Shown here: piece by piece, positions 10,012 through 18,163 of the stretch
How the letters are laid out: every line of letters starts with the position of its first letter
Numbering within the stretch: the first letter of the stretch is position 1
Assembly: GCF_015680705.1 (NCBI RefSeq)
Contig: NZ_JADNYP010000013.1
Span: forward strand, 62,001 to 126,000
DNA: 64,000 nucleotides
DNA from: Pseudomonas fulva
GTDB taxonomy: Bacteria > Pseudomonadota > Gammaproteobacteria > Pseudomonadales > Pseudomonadaceae
Reading direction: 5' to 3'
Position numbers and translations under genes: made by a program
The notes under the pieces: model-generated
Told to the model about the DNA's origin: nothing
Database searches by the model: none
The model's input: only the letters and a program-made list of their open reading frames with translations

Positions 10012-10876
10012 GCAAGGGCGAACCCGCCGGCAGGTGCAGACGCAGCGCCTTGGCGCGCGCCTCGAAGCGCAGCCGTTGCGCCTGCAACGGTTCCCCATCG
10101 AGGTTGATGTCGATGCCCTGGACACTGCGCACCTCCACCCAGGGTAGTCGGGCACGGATGTACAGCCCCTCGCCCACCAGCAGCTCGCGCAAGGCGCCGA
10201 CCACTTCCTGTGGGGCCGGCAGGATGCTGATGTCCAGCAAGCCATCATCGATCACCGCGTCGGGGCACAGCTCATGCCCGCCGCCAGCTTGCCGACCATT
10301 GCCAATACCCAGCGCGAGCAGTGGGCCTTGCCACTGGAAGTCCGGGCCGTGGATCTCCACCGAGGCCGCCTGCAGCTCGCTGAAGCGACTGATCCCGGTG
10401 ATCATGTAGGCGGCCGCGCCCAAGGCTTTCTTCAAGTCCTCCGAGGTGTTGGCGGTGACCTGGCTGCCGAAGCCACCCGTGGCCATGTTCAGGAATGCCT
10501 TGTCACCTGCCCGCCCCAGATCCACCGGCGTGGCTGGACGTTCCAGCAACAGCAGCGCCGCGCCAGGCTCCAGGGGCACGTTGGCGGCATGGGCGAAGTC
10601 ATTGGCCGTGCCCAGGGGCAACAAGGCCAGGCTCGCCTGGGCGCCCTCCATGGCTTGCGCCACATCGCGCAGCGTACCGTCGCCGCCGCCGGCCACGACA
10701 TGGGCATAGCCGGCCTCCAGCGCTTCCTTGACCAGCCGCTGCGCATCACCGGCTTCCCAGGTCAAGCGTACATCGAACGTCCAGCCACGCTCGCGCATCT
10801 GCTTGACGGCGTCCCGTACTTCTTCGTTCATTGCCTGCTTGCCATGCAGGACCAGCATCGCCCGTCGAGTGTCCAT
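9995..10876 (-). CDS. yegS: Lipid kinase YegS (diacylglycerol kinase catalytic domain)
   Basis: A 293-residue soluble kinase. The nucleotide-binding motif GGGDGTLRDV and the following LPLGTANDFAHAANVP are the hallmark of the DAGK/YegS fold; MATGGFGSQV and the C-terminal LDGEPLQAQ strand motif are also present. The family phosphorylates lipids such as phosphatidylglycerol. The frame is open to 10900, but the ATG at 10876 has a strong GGAGGAGAAG Shine-Dalgarno directly upstream. Convergent with the NarL-type regulator, overlapping by 17 bases, so the two transcripts can form antisense 3' ends. Confidence 0.93.
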   Translation of the reverse strand: MDTRRAMLVLHGKQAMNEEVRDAVKQMRERGWTFDVRLTWEAGDAQRLVKEALEAGYAHVVAGGGDGTLRDVAQAMEGAQASLALLPLGTANDFAHAANVPLEPGAALLLLERPATPVDLGRAGDKAFLNMATGGFGSQVTANTSEDLKKALGAAAYMITGISRFSELQAASVEIHGPDFQWQGPLLALGIGNGRQAGGGHELCPDAVIDDGLLDISILPAPQEVVGALRELLVGEGLYIRARLPWVEVRSVQGIDINLDGEPLQAQRLRFEARAKALRLHLPAGSPLLSHPG

Positions 10877-10960
10877 AGCGCTTCTCCTCCGCAGAGCCAC
10901 CGCAATCTCGACCGCGCCGATGGCCGATATACTCCCTGAGCGCGGGAAAACCTCCGGCTT

Positions 10961-12187
10961 TCAGCCAAGCAGTTCGCTGAACGGAATGAAAGGCACGCTT
11001 TGCCCCACCTCCAGCGTCAGGCCTTCGCGTACCTCGACGAGCCCTTCGGCCCACACCGCACTGCGCAGCACGCCCGAGCTCTGATTGCCATACAGGCAGG
11101 CCCGACCGTTCTCCAGGCGCGCCCGCAGGTACTCGCGCCGTCCGCCGGCCTTGGGCCAGTCGAACCCCGCCGGCACATCGAAACGCAGTGCGGCCACCTC
11201 GGCCACGCCCTGGCGGCGCAACAGGTAAGGACGGGCCAGCAAGCCGAAGGTCACCAGGGTTGAAGCCGGGTTGCCAGGCAGACCGATGACGGGGATGCCC
11301 TGGTAATGCCCAACGGTCAGTGGCTTGCCCGGCTTGATCGCCAGCTTCCAGAAAGCCAGCTCACCCGCTTCGCGCAAGGCGATGCCCAGGTAATCCGCCT
11401 CACCGACCGAAACTCCACCGGTGGAGAGGATCAGGTCCACATCCTGCAGGCTGGCCAGGCAAGCCCGGGTCTGCGCCAGATCATCGGCCAGAATGCCCCC
11501 ATCGACGACCTCGCAGCCCAGCCTTTGCAGCCAGCCGAGCAGCAGGCGACGATTGCTGTTGTAGATCTGTCCCGGACCCAGCGGGGAACCAGGCTCCACC
11601 AGTTCGTCGCCAGTGGACAACACCGCCACCCGTAGGCGACGCACGACCGGCAGCAGCGCGGCGCCGAGGCTGGCCGCCAGGCCGAGTTCGATCGGCCCCA
11701 GGCGGGTACCGGCCGGCATGACCGGCTCGCCGACACGGGTTTCCTGGCCCTGCGGGCGAATGTTCTGCTGCAGGGCGAGCGGGGCCAGCAGGCGAACCCG
11801 ACCGTCCTCGAGCACCTCGACGTTTTCCTGCATCTCGACGCAGTCGGCGCCCTCGGGTACCGGTGCGCCGGTGAAGATCCGCGCGCAAGTGCCCGGCTCG
11901 AGCGGCGCCGCGGCCTGACCGGCGAAGATCCGCTGGCTGACTGGCAAAGGCTCGCCCTGCCAGTCGCTCATGCGCAGAGCATAGCCATCCATGGCACTGT
12001 TCGCCCACGGCGGCAGGTCCAGGCTGGCCACCAGGGCATGCGCCAGCACGCGCCCATCGGCAGCGGCCAGCGGCACCTGTTCGGTAGCGCCGATCGGTGC
12101 CGCCTCGGCCAGTGCCAGAAGCCGCTCCAGTGCCTGCTCCACCGGCATCAGGGAGCGCTTCGTAACCGGCTCACCCACGGCTTTCAC
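10961..12187 (-). CDS. moeA: Molybdopterin molybdenumtransferase MoeA
   Basis: A 408-residue enzyme that inserts molybdate into adenylylated molybdopterin to form molybdenum cofactor. Seen: PPWANSAMDGYALR near residue 60, RIFTGAPVPEGADCVEMQE, VLSTGDELVEPG, the MoCF-binding STGGVSVGEADY, and GLPGNPAS. Length is typical (about 400). It follows moaB on the same strand with a 17-base overlap, so the two are translationally coupled and form a cofactor operon. An alternative start is the internal Met at residue 14 (MPVEQALERL), which is nearer many family N-termini. Confidence 0.95.
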   Translation of the reverse strand: MKAVGEPVTKRSLMPVEQALERLLALAEAAPIGATEQVPLAAADGRVLAHALVASLDLPPWANSAMDGYALRMSDWQGEPLPVSQRIFAGQAAAPLEPGTCARIFTGAPVPEGADCVEMQENVEVLEDGRVRLLAPLALQQNIRPQGQETRVGEPVMPAGTRLGPIELGLAASLGAALLPVVRRLRVAVLSTGDELVEPGSPLGPGQIYNSNRRLLLGWLQRLGCEVVDGGILADDLAQTRACLASLQDVDLILSTGGVSVGEADYLGIALREAGELAFWKLAIKPGKPLTVGHYQGIPVIGLPGNPASTLVTFGLLARPYLLRRQGVAEVAALRFDVPAGFDWPKAGGRREYLRARLENGRACLYGNQSSGVLRSAVWAEGLVEVREGLTLEVGQSVPFIPFSELLG

Positions 12188-12710
12188 AGGGCGCTGCCTG
12201 CTTCAGGTGAGGAACGAAGTTGCATGGCCGGTGCCGCGCATCGAGCTGTTCGCCGATGATCTTGTCCCAGCCGGTTCGCACCGCATTGGTTGAGCCGGGC
12301 AGGCAGCAGACCAGGGTGCCGTTGGCCAGGCCGGCCAAGGCACGCGACTGCACCGTGGAGGTTCCGATATCCGCGAGCGAAACCTGCCGGAACAGCTCGC
12401 CGAAGCCTTCGACCTGCTTGTCCAGCAGGCAGCTGACGGCTTCCGGCGTGCTATCCCTGCCGGTGAACCCGGTCCCGCCGGTGATCAGCACCACCTGCAC
12501 CACCTCGTCGGCGATCCAGGCCGCGACCTGCGCACGGATCTTGTACAGATCGTCCTTGAGCAGTACGCGGGCGGCCAGCAGGTGGCCGGCCTCGGTGAGC
12601 CGATCGACGAACAGCTGTCCGGAAGTGTCGGTTTCGAAGGTACGCGTATCGCTCACGGTGAGCACCGCGATATTCAGTGGTACGAAGGGAGTGTCTGCCT
12701 TGGCTTTCAT
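12171..12710 (-). CDS. moaB: Molybdenum cofactor biosynthesis protein B
   Basis: A 179-residue member of the MoaB/Mog family, which binds and probably adenylylates molybdopterin ahead of MoeA. Motifs: NIAVLTVSDTRTFETDTSG near the N-terminus, VVLITGGTGFTGRDSTPEA (the TGGTG motif of the MPT-binding site), and LPGSTNAVRTGWDKII at the C-terminus. Start chosen at MKAKADTPFVPLN; the upstream open frame is arginine-rich and unlike the family. First gene of the moaB-moeA pair. Confidence 0.95.
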   Translation of the reverse strand: MKAKADTPFVPLNIAVLTVSDTRTFETDTSGQLFVDRLTEAGHLLAARVLLKDDLYKIRAQVAAWIADEVVQVVLITGGTGFTGRDSTPEAVSCLLDKQVEGFGELFRQVSLADIGTSTVQSRALAGLANGTLVCCLPGSTNAVRTGWDKIIGEQLDARHRPCNFVPHLKQAAPCESRG

Positions 12711-12904
12711 CTGGAAACCTGGAATCCGCTGACGGGAAGGATGAATGCCGATGGTTATACCACAGGCCATGCGTCGTCGCCGCAGCCGTACCGGCCTCGG
12801 TGGCCTGCTCCGGTTCGTACGGGCGCTATGCTGCAGGGGCAAGGAACTTGTGCGGCGACCCTGCGTCTCACTGTCATCCCACCACTTCGTATCGGAGAAA
12901 GACG

Positions 12905-13126
12905 ATGTTCCAACGTACCCTTTCCGCTTTTGCACTTGCACTGGGTCTGGCCACGCTCGCCGGTTGCGCATCGCCGACCGTGATCACCCTCAATGACGGT
13001 CGTGAGCTCCAGGCCGTGGATACGCCTTCCTATGATGAAGAATCCGGCTTCTACGAGTTCGAACAGCTCGACGGCAAGCACACCCGTATCAACAAGGACC
13101 AGGTGCGCACCGTCAAGGAGCTGTGA
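12905..13126 (+). CDS. Small YgdI/YgdR-type lipoprotein
   Basis: A 73-residue lipoprotein. Signal peptide MFQRTLSAFALALGLATLAGC with lipobox L-A-G-C and acylated Cys21. The rest is the YgdI/YgdR (DUF903) domain: VITLNDGRELQAVDTPSYDEESGFYEFEQLDGK...INKDQV, typical of tiny SH3-like outer-membrane lipoproteins. Ser at +3 with no Asp at +2 favours outer-membrane sorting. The Shine-Dalgarno GGAGAAAGACG precedes the ATG at 12905. It is divergent from moaB. Function of the family is not known. Confidence 0.9.
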   Translation: MFQRTLSAFALALGLATLAGCASPTVITLNDGRELQAVDTPSYDEESGFYEFEQLDGKHTRINKDQVRTVKEL

Positions 13127-13153
13127 ACGAGGATTTCCTGCGACATCAGGGGC

Positions 13154-13181
13154 TTGCATGGCCCCGGAGGGATCGGATAAG
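13154..13181 (+). promoter_or_regulatory. Candidate sigma-70 promoter of tRNA-Pro
   Basis: TTGCAT, 16 bases, GATAAG; predicted start about 5 bases before the mature tRNA end. Both hexamers match consensus at four of six positions. Inferred by eye. Confidence 0.4.
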
Positions 13182-13192
13182 ATCATTCCCAT

Positions 13193-13269
13193 CGGAGTGT
13201 AGCGCAGCCAGGTAGCGCGTCTCGTTCGGGACGAGAAGGCCGCAGGTTCGAATCCTGTCTCTCCGACCA
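13193..13269 (+). tRNA. tRNA-Pro, anticodon CGG
   Basis: A 77-base cloverleaf with encoded CCA end. Acceptor strands CGGAGTG and CTCTCCG pair except for a T-T at the sixth position. D-arm AGCGCAGCCAGGTAGCGC. Anticodon stem TCTCG/CGAGA with loop TTCGGGA, giving anticodon CGG. T-arm GCAGG-TTCGAAT-CCTGT, then ACCA. It is read on the plus strand, followed by an inverted repeat and an intrinsic terminator. Confidence 0.97.
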
Positions 13270-13274
13270 AATCC

Positions 13275-13308
13275 AGGTGCCAGGCTGGTCCTATCGGTCC
13301 TGGCACCT
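13275..13308. repeat. Perfect 10-bp inverted repeat just after tRNA-Pro
   Basis: AGGTGCCAGG at 13275-13284 and CCTGGCACCT at 13299-13308 with a 14-base loop. It starts 5 bases beyond the tRNA CCA. It may protect or process the tRNA 3' trailer; no T-run follows. Confidence 0.6.
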
Positions 13309-13314
13309 CCCGAA

Positions 13315-13337
13315 AGCCCGCCTCGTGCGGGCTTTTT
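13315..13337 (+). terminator. Intrinsic terminator of tRNA-Pro
   Basis: Stem AGCCCGC/GCGGGCT with loop CTCGT followed by TTTT. A textbook rho-independent terminator on the plus strand. Confidence 0.85.
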
Positions 13338-13443
13338 CGTTCCTGCCCGTCCTCTACCCGCCCCACCCGGCCATCCGCCATCCCATGCCGCGGACGACCA
13401 GGCTTCCTTCGCCGCCCAAGCGCGAGACCGTTCGACATCATGC

Positions 13444-13471
13444 TTGTCATATGGCGAGGTTTTGCTATGCC
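13444..13471 (+). promoter_or_regulatory. Candidate promoter of antiporter-decarboxylase operon
   Basis: TTGTCA, 16 bases, TATGCC, about 30 bases before the start codon. The -35 is good; the -10 is weak and the assignment is tentative. Confidence 0.35.
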
Positions 13472-13501
13472 TAATACTTCGGTCCGTCAAGGAATACGAC
13501 A

Positions 13502-14908
13502 ATGGCAACGCCCAGGAAAATGAGCGTCGTTCAACTGACCTTGCTGACAGCGGTCAACATGCTTGGGTCAGGCATCATCCTGCTGCCGGCGAAACTTGCC
13601 GAAGTAGGCGCGATCTCGGTCCTGTCCTGGCTGGTCACGGCCACGGGCTCCCTGGCACTGGCCTATGCCTTCGCCCGCTGCGGCATGCTCAGCCGAAAGA
13701 CCGGTGGCATGGGCGGCTATGCCGAGTATGCCTTCGGCAAGGGCGGCAACTACATCACCAACTACACCTATGGGTTGTCGCTGCTGATCGCCAACGTCGC
13801 GATCAGCATCACGGCCGTCGGGTACATCCAGGTCCTGTTCGGCCTGCGACTCGATTCGCTCCAGGTCGGCCTGGCGACCATAGCGCTTCTGTGGATCACC
13901 ACATTCGCCAATTTCGGCGGTGCCAGCGTCACCGGAAAGATCGGAGCCGTCACGGTCTGGGGCGTGATCGCCCCGGTCGTGCTGGTCTCGACCATCGGCT
14001 GGTTCTGGTTCGACAGCAGCATCTATGCCGCCGGCTGGAACCCGCACGACAAGAGCTGGTTCGAGGCAGCGGGCGCGTCGGTGGCGATCACGCTCTGGGC
14101 CTTCCTGGGCCTGGAGTCGGCCTGCGCCAATACCGACGCCGTGGAAAACCCCGAACGCAACGTGCCGATCGCGGTACTCGGCGGCACCTTGGGTGCAGCG
14201 GTGATCTATATCCTCTCCACCAACGTCATCGCCGGCATCGTCGACAACCCCGAACTGGCTGCATCCACCGCGCCGTTCGGGCTGGCCTTCGCCAAGATGT
14301 TCAATCCCGCGGTCGGCAATGCCGTGATGGCGCTGATGGTGCTTGCCTGCGTCGGCTCGCTGCTGGGCTGGCAATTCACCATCGCCCAGGTGTTCAAGAG
14401 TTCGGCCGACACCGGCTACTTCCTGCCGGTCTTCGCCAAGGCCAACAGGGCCGGCACCCCGATCATCGGCATGCTGATCCTGCTGGCCGGCCAGACGGCC
14501 CTGGGCCTGTTGACCATCAGTCCGGACCTGAGCAAGCAGTTCGACACCCTGGTGAACCTGGCGGTGGTCACCAACCTGGTGCCCTACATCCTGTCCATGG
14601 CCGCCCTCATGACCTTGCAGAAGGCCTCGCAGGTACCGCCGGGCAAGGCCCTGGTCACCAACCTCATCGCCTGGGTAGCGACCGCCTACAGCTACCTGGC
14701 CCTGTACAACTCGGGTGAGCAGGCGCTGATGATGGGCGGGCTGGCCACCATCTTCGGCTACACCTTGTTCGGCTTCGTCAACAATCGTCTGATTCGCCTC
14801 GAAGCGCTCAACCGCAGCGTGCCAGTGCAGACTGTCGGCGCCCAGCACCTGAGCCAGCCGCCCATACCCGTCAACGAGCTTGCATCCACCGCGGAGACCC
14901 GCCCATGA
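13502..14908 (+). CDS. APC-family amino acid/polyamine antiporter (PotE/CadB/AdiC-like)
   Basis: A 468-residue inner-membrane transporter of about 12 hydrophobic segments. The N-terminal TM1 motif (NMLGSGIILLPAKLAEVGA) and a second motif (GGMGGYAEYAFGKGGNYITNY) are those of the basic amino-acid/polyamine antiporter branch, and LWAFLGLESACANTDAVENPERNVP is the conserved loop after TM6. The stop overlaps the start of the decarboxylase by 4 bases (ATGA), so the two are coupled: the antiporter would import the substrate amino acid and export the amine. By context lysine/cadaverine or ornithine/putrescine exchange is most likely; sequence alone does not decide. Shine-Dalgarno AAGGA precedes the ATG. 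Confidence 0.9.
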   Translation: MATPRKMSVVQLTLLTAVNMLGSGIILLPAKLAEVGAISVLSWLVTATGSLALAYAFARCGMLSRKTGGMGGYAEYAFGKGGNYITNYTYGLSLLIANVAISITAVGYIQVLFGLRLDSLQVGLATIALLWITTFANFGGASVTGKIGAVTVWGVIAPVVLVSTIGWFWFDSSIYAAGWNPHDKSWFEAAGASVAITLWAFLGLESACANTDAVENPERNVPIAVLGGTLGAAVIYILSTNVIAGIVDNPELAASTAPFGLAFAKMFNPAVGNAVMALMVLACVGSLLGWQFTIAQVFKSSADTGYFLPVFAKANRAGTPIIGMLILLAGQTALGLLTISPDLSKQFDTLVNLAVVTNLVPYILSMAALMTLQKASQVPPGKALVTNLIAWVATAYSYLALYNSGEQALMMGGLATIFGYTLFGFVNNRLIRLEALNRSVPVQTVGAQHLSQPPIPVNELASTAETRP

Positions 14909-17190
14909 CCGACCAACGCAGACTGCTTGGCATGCTGGCGCTGCTGATCGCCAGCACGCCTGACAAACGCACGGTGTTCGGCCGTGCCCTGGACCAGCTG
15001 ATCAGCGACGTGGAGGAGCGCGCCATCAGCGTGCTGGTTTCCGAGTCCCTGGACGATGCCACGGCCATCCTGCAGTCCGACCCGGCCATCCAGTGCGTGC
15101 TGCTGAGTTGGGAGCTGGACCGCAGCGAGGGGCACGCAGCCTGCATCGAGCTGCTTGCGACCTTGCGCCGACGCAATACCCGAGTGCCGGTATTCCTGCT
15201 CAGCGATCGCAGCACGGCCTCCAACATTCCCTTGCTGGTGATGCAGCACGCCGACGACTTCATCTGGCTGCCCGAAGACAGCAGTCGCTTCCTCAGCGGG
15301 CGCATCCTCGCCGCGATCGAGCGCTACCGCCAGAACGTTCTGCCGCCGATGTTCGCAGCCATGCTGAAATTCGCGCGATCCTACGAGTATTCATGGCACA
15401 CGCCAGGTCACACGGGCGGCACGGCCTTCCTGAAAAGCACGGCTGGCCGGGCGTTCTACGAATTCTTCGGCGAGAACCTGCTACGTTCGGACCTGTCGAT
15501 CTCGGTCAGCGAACTCGGCTCGCTGCTCGACCACAGCGGCCCCATTGGCCAGGGCGAACGCTATGCGGCCAAGGTATTCGGCGCCCATCGCACCTACTAC
15601 GTGACCAATGGCTCGTCCACCTCCAACCGGGTGATTCTCATGGCCAGCGTGACCCGCGGCCAGGTCGCGCTGTGCGATCGAAACTGCCACAAGTCGGTCG
15701 AACATGCGATGACCCTGTCGGGGGCGATCCCGACCTACCTGCTGCCCACGCGCAACCGTTACGGCATCATCGGGCCGATTCCACCCCAGCGCTTGAGTGC
15801 AGAGGCGATACGCACCGCCATCGCCAGCAATCCTCTGGCAGGCCCCGACATCGACCCCACTCCGGTCCACGCGATCATCACCAACTCCACCTACGACGGG
15901 CTCACCTACAATGTGACCCGGGTCGAGCAATTGCTGGGCCAGAGCGTCGACCGACTGCACTTCGACGAAGCCTGGTACGGCTATGCCCGCTTCAATCCGC
16001 TCTACAAGGACCGTTTCGCCATGCATGGCAGGCCCCAGGACCACGATCGCGGCGGGCCTACCGTATTCGCCACCCAATCGACTCACAAGTTGCTGGCCGC
16101 GCTCTCCCAAGCGTCGATGATCCATGTCCGCGACGGGCGCAACCCCATTGCCCACGAACGCTTCAACGAGTCGTTCATGATGCATGCCTCCACCTCGCCC
16201 AACTACGCCATCATGGCTTCGTGCGACGTGAGCTCGGCCATGATGGAGGCGCCCAGCGGAGAGATCCTGACCAACGAATCCATCGAGGAAGCCATCGCCT
16301 TCCGCCAGGTCATCTCGCGCATGCACAACGAGATGTCGACCCAGGGCGAGTGGTTCTTCTCCTGCTGGCAGCCGCCGCAAGTCCATCTGGACGGCGCCCC
16401 GGTGGCATTCCACGACGCCCCTGCCGCAACCTTGAAGAGCGATCCGCGCTGCTGGGTGCTACGCCCCGGCGAGCCATGGCACGGTTTCGGCGATATCGAG
16501 GACGGCTACTGCATGCTTGACCCGATCAAGGTCTCGGTGCTCACCCCGGGCATGGGCGAGGATGGCCAGCTCATGGACACCGGCATCCCGGCCTGCGTGC
16601 TCAGCGCCTATCTGGGCTACCAGGGTATCGTCGTGGAGAAAACCACGGATTTCACCATCCTGTTCCTTTTCTCCATCGGCATCACCCGAGGCAAATGGGG
16701 AACATTGGTCAATGCGTTGCTGGACTTCAAGCGAGACCATGACAGCAACCTGGAACTCGAGCTCTGCCTGCCCGGGCTGGTCGCCGCCAACCAGCAGCGC
16801 TACACCGGCATGGGCTTGCGCGACCTGGCCGAGGAGATCTTCGCGGCCATGAAGGCACATCGCACCACATCGACCATGGCCCAGGCATTCGCCATGCTGC
16901 CCGAGGCCAAGCTGAGCCCGGTGCAAGCCTATGAGAAGCTGGTACGCAACGAAGTGGAACGGGTCAGCCTGGCACAGGCGGCGGGTCGGACCGTCGCCAC
17001 GGGGATCGTGCCTTACCCGCCCGGCATCCCGTTGCTGATGCCGGGGGAGAACGCTGGCCCGGCAGACGGGCCGGTGCTGGCCTACCTGACCGCGCTCGAG
17101 CGTTTCGACAGTGCCTTCCCAGGCTTCACCCATGACACCCATGGCATCGAGAGCGAAGCAGGAACCTACAAGCTGCTGGTACTCAAGTAA
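14905..17190 (+). CDS. ldcC: Orn/Lys/Arg decarboxylase, probably lysine decarboxylase
   Basis: A 761-residue PLP enzyme. Layout: N-terminal wing domain (about 1-145, receiver-like fold, IQCVLLSWELD), PLP-dependent aminotransferase-fold core with SWHTPGHTGGTAFLKS near residue 163, YYVTNGSSTSNRV, LHFDEAWYGYARFNPLY, and the Schiff-base lysine K395 in TQSTHKLLAA; C-terminal domain from about 610. It decarboxylates a basic amino acid to a diamine. Substrate assignment to lysine rests on resemblance to pseudomonad LdcA/LdcC and the adjacent antiporter and is inferred. The gene overlaps the antiporter by 4 bases. It is convergent with mlaA. Confidence 0.88.
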   Translation: MTDQRRLLGMLALLIASTPDKRTVFGRALDQLISDVEERAISVLVSESLDDATAILQSDPAIQCVLLSWELDRSEGHAACIELLATLRRRNTRVPVFLLSDRSTASNIPLLVMQHADDFIWLPEDSSRFLSGRILAAIERYRQNVLPPMFAAMLKFARSYEYSWHTPGHTGGTAFLKSTAGRAFYEFFGENLLRSDLSISVSELGSLLDHSGPIGQGERYAAKVFGAHRTYYVTNGSSTSNRVILMASVTRGQVALCDRNCHKSVEHAMTLSGAIPTYLLPTRNRYGIIGPIPPQRLSAEAIRTAIASNPLAGPDIDPTPVHAIITNSTYDGLTYNVTRVEQLLGQSVDRLHFDEAWYGYARFNPLYKDRFAMHGRPQDHDRGGPTVFATQSTHKLLAALSQASMIHVRDGRNPIAHERFNESFMMHASTSPNYAIMASCDVSSAMMEAPSGEILTNESIEEAIAFRQVISRMHNEMSTQGEWFFSCWQPPQVHLDGAPVAFHDAPAATLKSDPRCWVLRPGEPWHGFGDIEDGYCMLDPIKVSVLTPGMGEDGQLMDTGIPACVLSAYLGYQGIVVEKTTDFTILFLFSIGITRGKWGTLVNALLDFKRDHDSNLELELCLPGLVAANQQRYTGMGLRDLAEEIFAAMKAHRTTSTMAQAFAMLPEAKLSPVQAYEKLVRNEVERVSLAQAAGRTVATGIVPYPPGIPLLMPGENAGPADGPVLAYLTALERFDSAFPGFTHDTHGIESEAGTYKLLVLK

Positions 17191-17213
17191 AGGCAACCAG
17201 GTACTGCTCGCCC

Positions 17214-17255
17214 CGAGGCAGCCCACGCAGCCTACACGGCTCGAAGGCTGCCTCG
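17214..17255. terminator. 10-bp stem-loop between decarboxylase and mlaA
   Basis: CGAGGCAGCC and GGCTGCCTCG pair perfectly around a 22-base loop in the 80-base gap between the convergent genes. No long T-run follows; a bidirectional 3' structure. Confidence 0.5.
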
Positions 17256-17270
17256 GCAGGCTGGCGCTTT

Positions 17271-17978
17271 CTAGAAGTCGTCCTCCACTTCGCCATCCTT
17301 GACGCGAAACTCGCGATTCTGCAGGTAGGCATTGCGGATGAAGACGTATTTGTCACCGCTGATGAGCTTTTCCGCCGACAGCAGGTCGGCGCGGGTATCG
17401 ATGATGTCCAGCGCGAAGATGGAATTGCGGGTCGGCACATGGTCCAGGTAACGGTACGGCCGCGTATAGGTATCGGGATACCTGGACACTGCATCGCGCA
17501 CGGTACTTGGGCCGAGGAACGGGATGACCACGTACGGGCCGCTGCCAACGCCCCAGTAACCGAGGGTCTGGCCGAAATCCTCGTCGTTGCGCTGCAACCC
17601 CATGCGAGTGCCGACGTCGAAGAACCCGCCCAGCCCGAAGGTGGTATTGACGATCAGGCGCGCGGTATCCACCCCCGCCGCATGGGGCTTGAGCTGAAGA
17701 ACGTCATTGGCCAGGTTGCCGACATCGCCCAGGTTCCTGAACACGTTGTGGATGCCCTCTTCCAGGAACTGTGGAGTCACCGCCTGGTAGCCTTTGGCCA
17801 ACGGCTTGAGGGCATAGGTATCAAGCACGTCATTGAACTTGAAGATCGGGCGATTGACGGCCTCCCAAGGATCTTCCTCGGTGGCCGCCTGACTCGCTGC
17901 CAGGGGCATCAACGTTAGGCTGGCACAGAAGAAGGCCTGGGTGATTCGTTCGATCACACCGGCGCCGATCGCGCGCAT
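17271..17978 (-). CDS. mlaA: MlaA (VacJ) family phospholipid-transport protein
   Basis: A 235-residue outer-membrane component of the Mla pathway that removes misplaced phospholipids from the outer leaflet. Family motifs: DPWEAVNRPIFKFNDVLDTY at residues about 36-55, NVFRNLGDVGNLANDVLQ, NTTFGLGGFFDVGTRMGL, DFGQTLGYWGVGSGPYVVIP, FLGPSTVRDAV. The N-terminus has a signal-peptide-like segment ending LMPLAASQAATEED. I see no good lipobox: the only nearby Cys (C18, in AFFC) sits mid-hydrophobic core, unlike lipidated E. coli MlaA. Start at 17978 chosen because upstream residues make no signal peptide; the true start could be internal. It is divergent from the HAD-like gene, with about 185 bases between starts. 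Confidence 0.93.
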   Translation of the reverse strand: MRAIGAGVIERITQAFFCASLTLMPLAASQAATEEDPWEAVNRPIFKFNDVLDTYALKPLAKGYQAVTPQFLEEGIHNVFRNLGDVGNLANDVLQLKPHAAGVDTARLIVNTTFGLGGFFDVGTRMGLQRNDEDFGQTLGYWGVGSGPYVVIPFLGPSTVRDAVSRYPDTYTRPYRYLDHVPTRNSIFALDIIDTRADLLSAEKLISGDKYVFIRNAYLQNREFRVKDGEVEDDF

Positions 17979-18163
17979 AGATAACTCTCCATCGAATCTC
18001 AGGGTGATATGCGCCAAGGCGCACTGCGGATTGGGCGTCAGTATAAAGACTGCGGTTGCGATAAACAGTTTTACCTGTTTGCCAGCAAGCTGTCCTGCGC
18101 GGTATCTGTCATCCAACGGTAACGATCACCGGCTAGCCTCCAGATTATTTCAGGGACGTTTCC

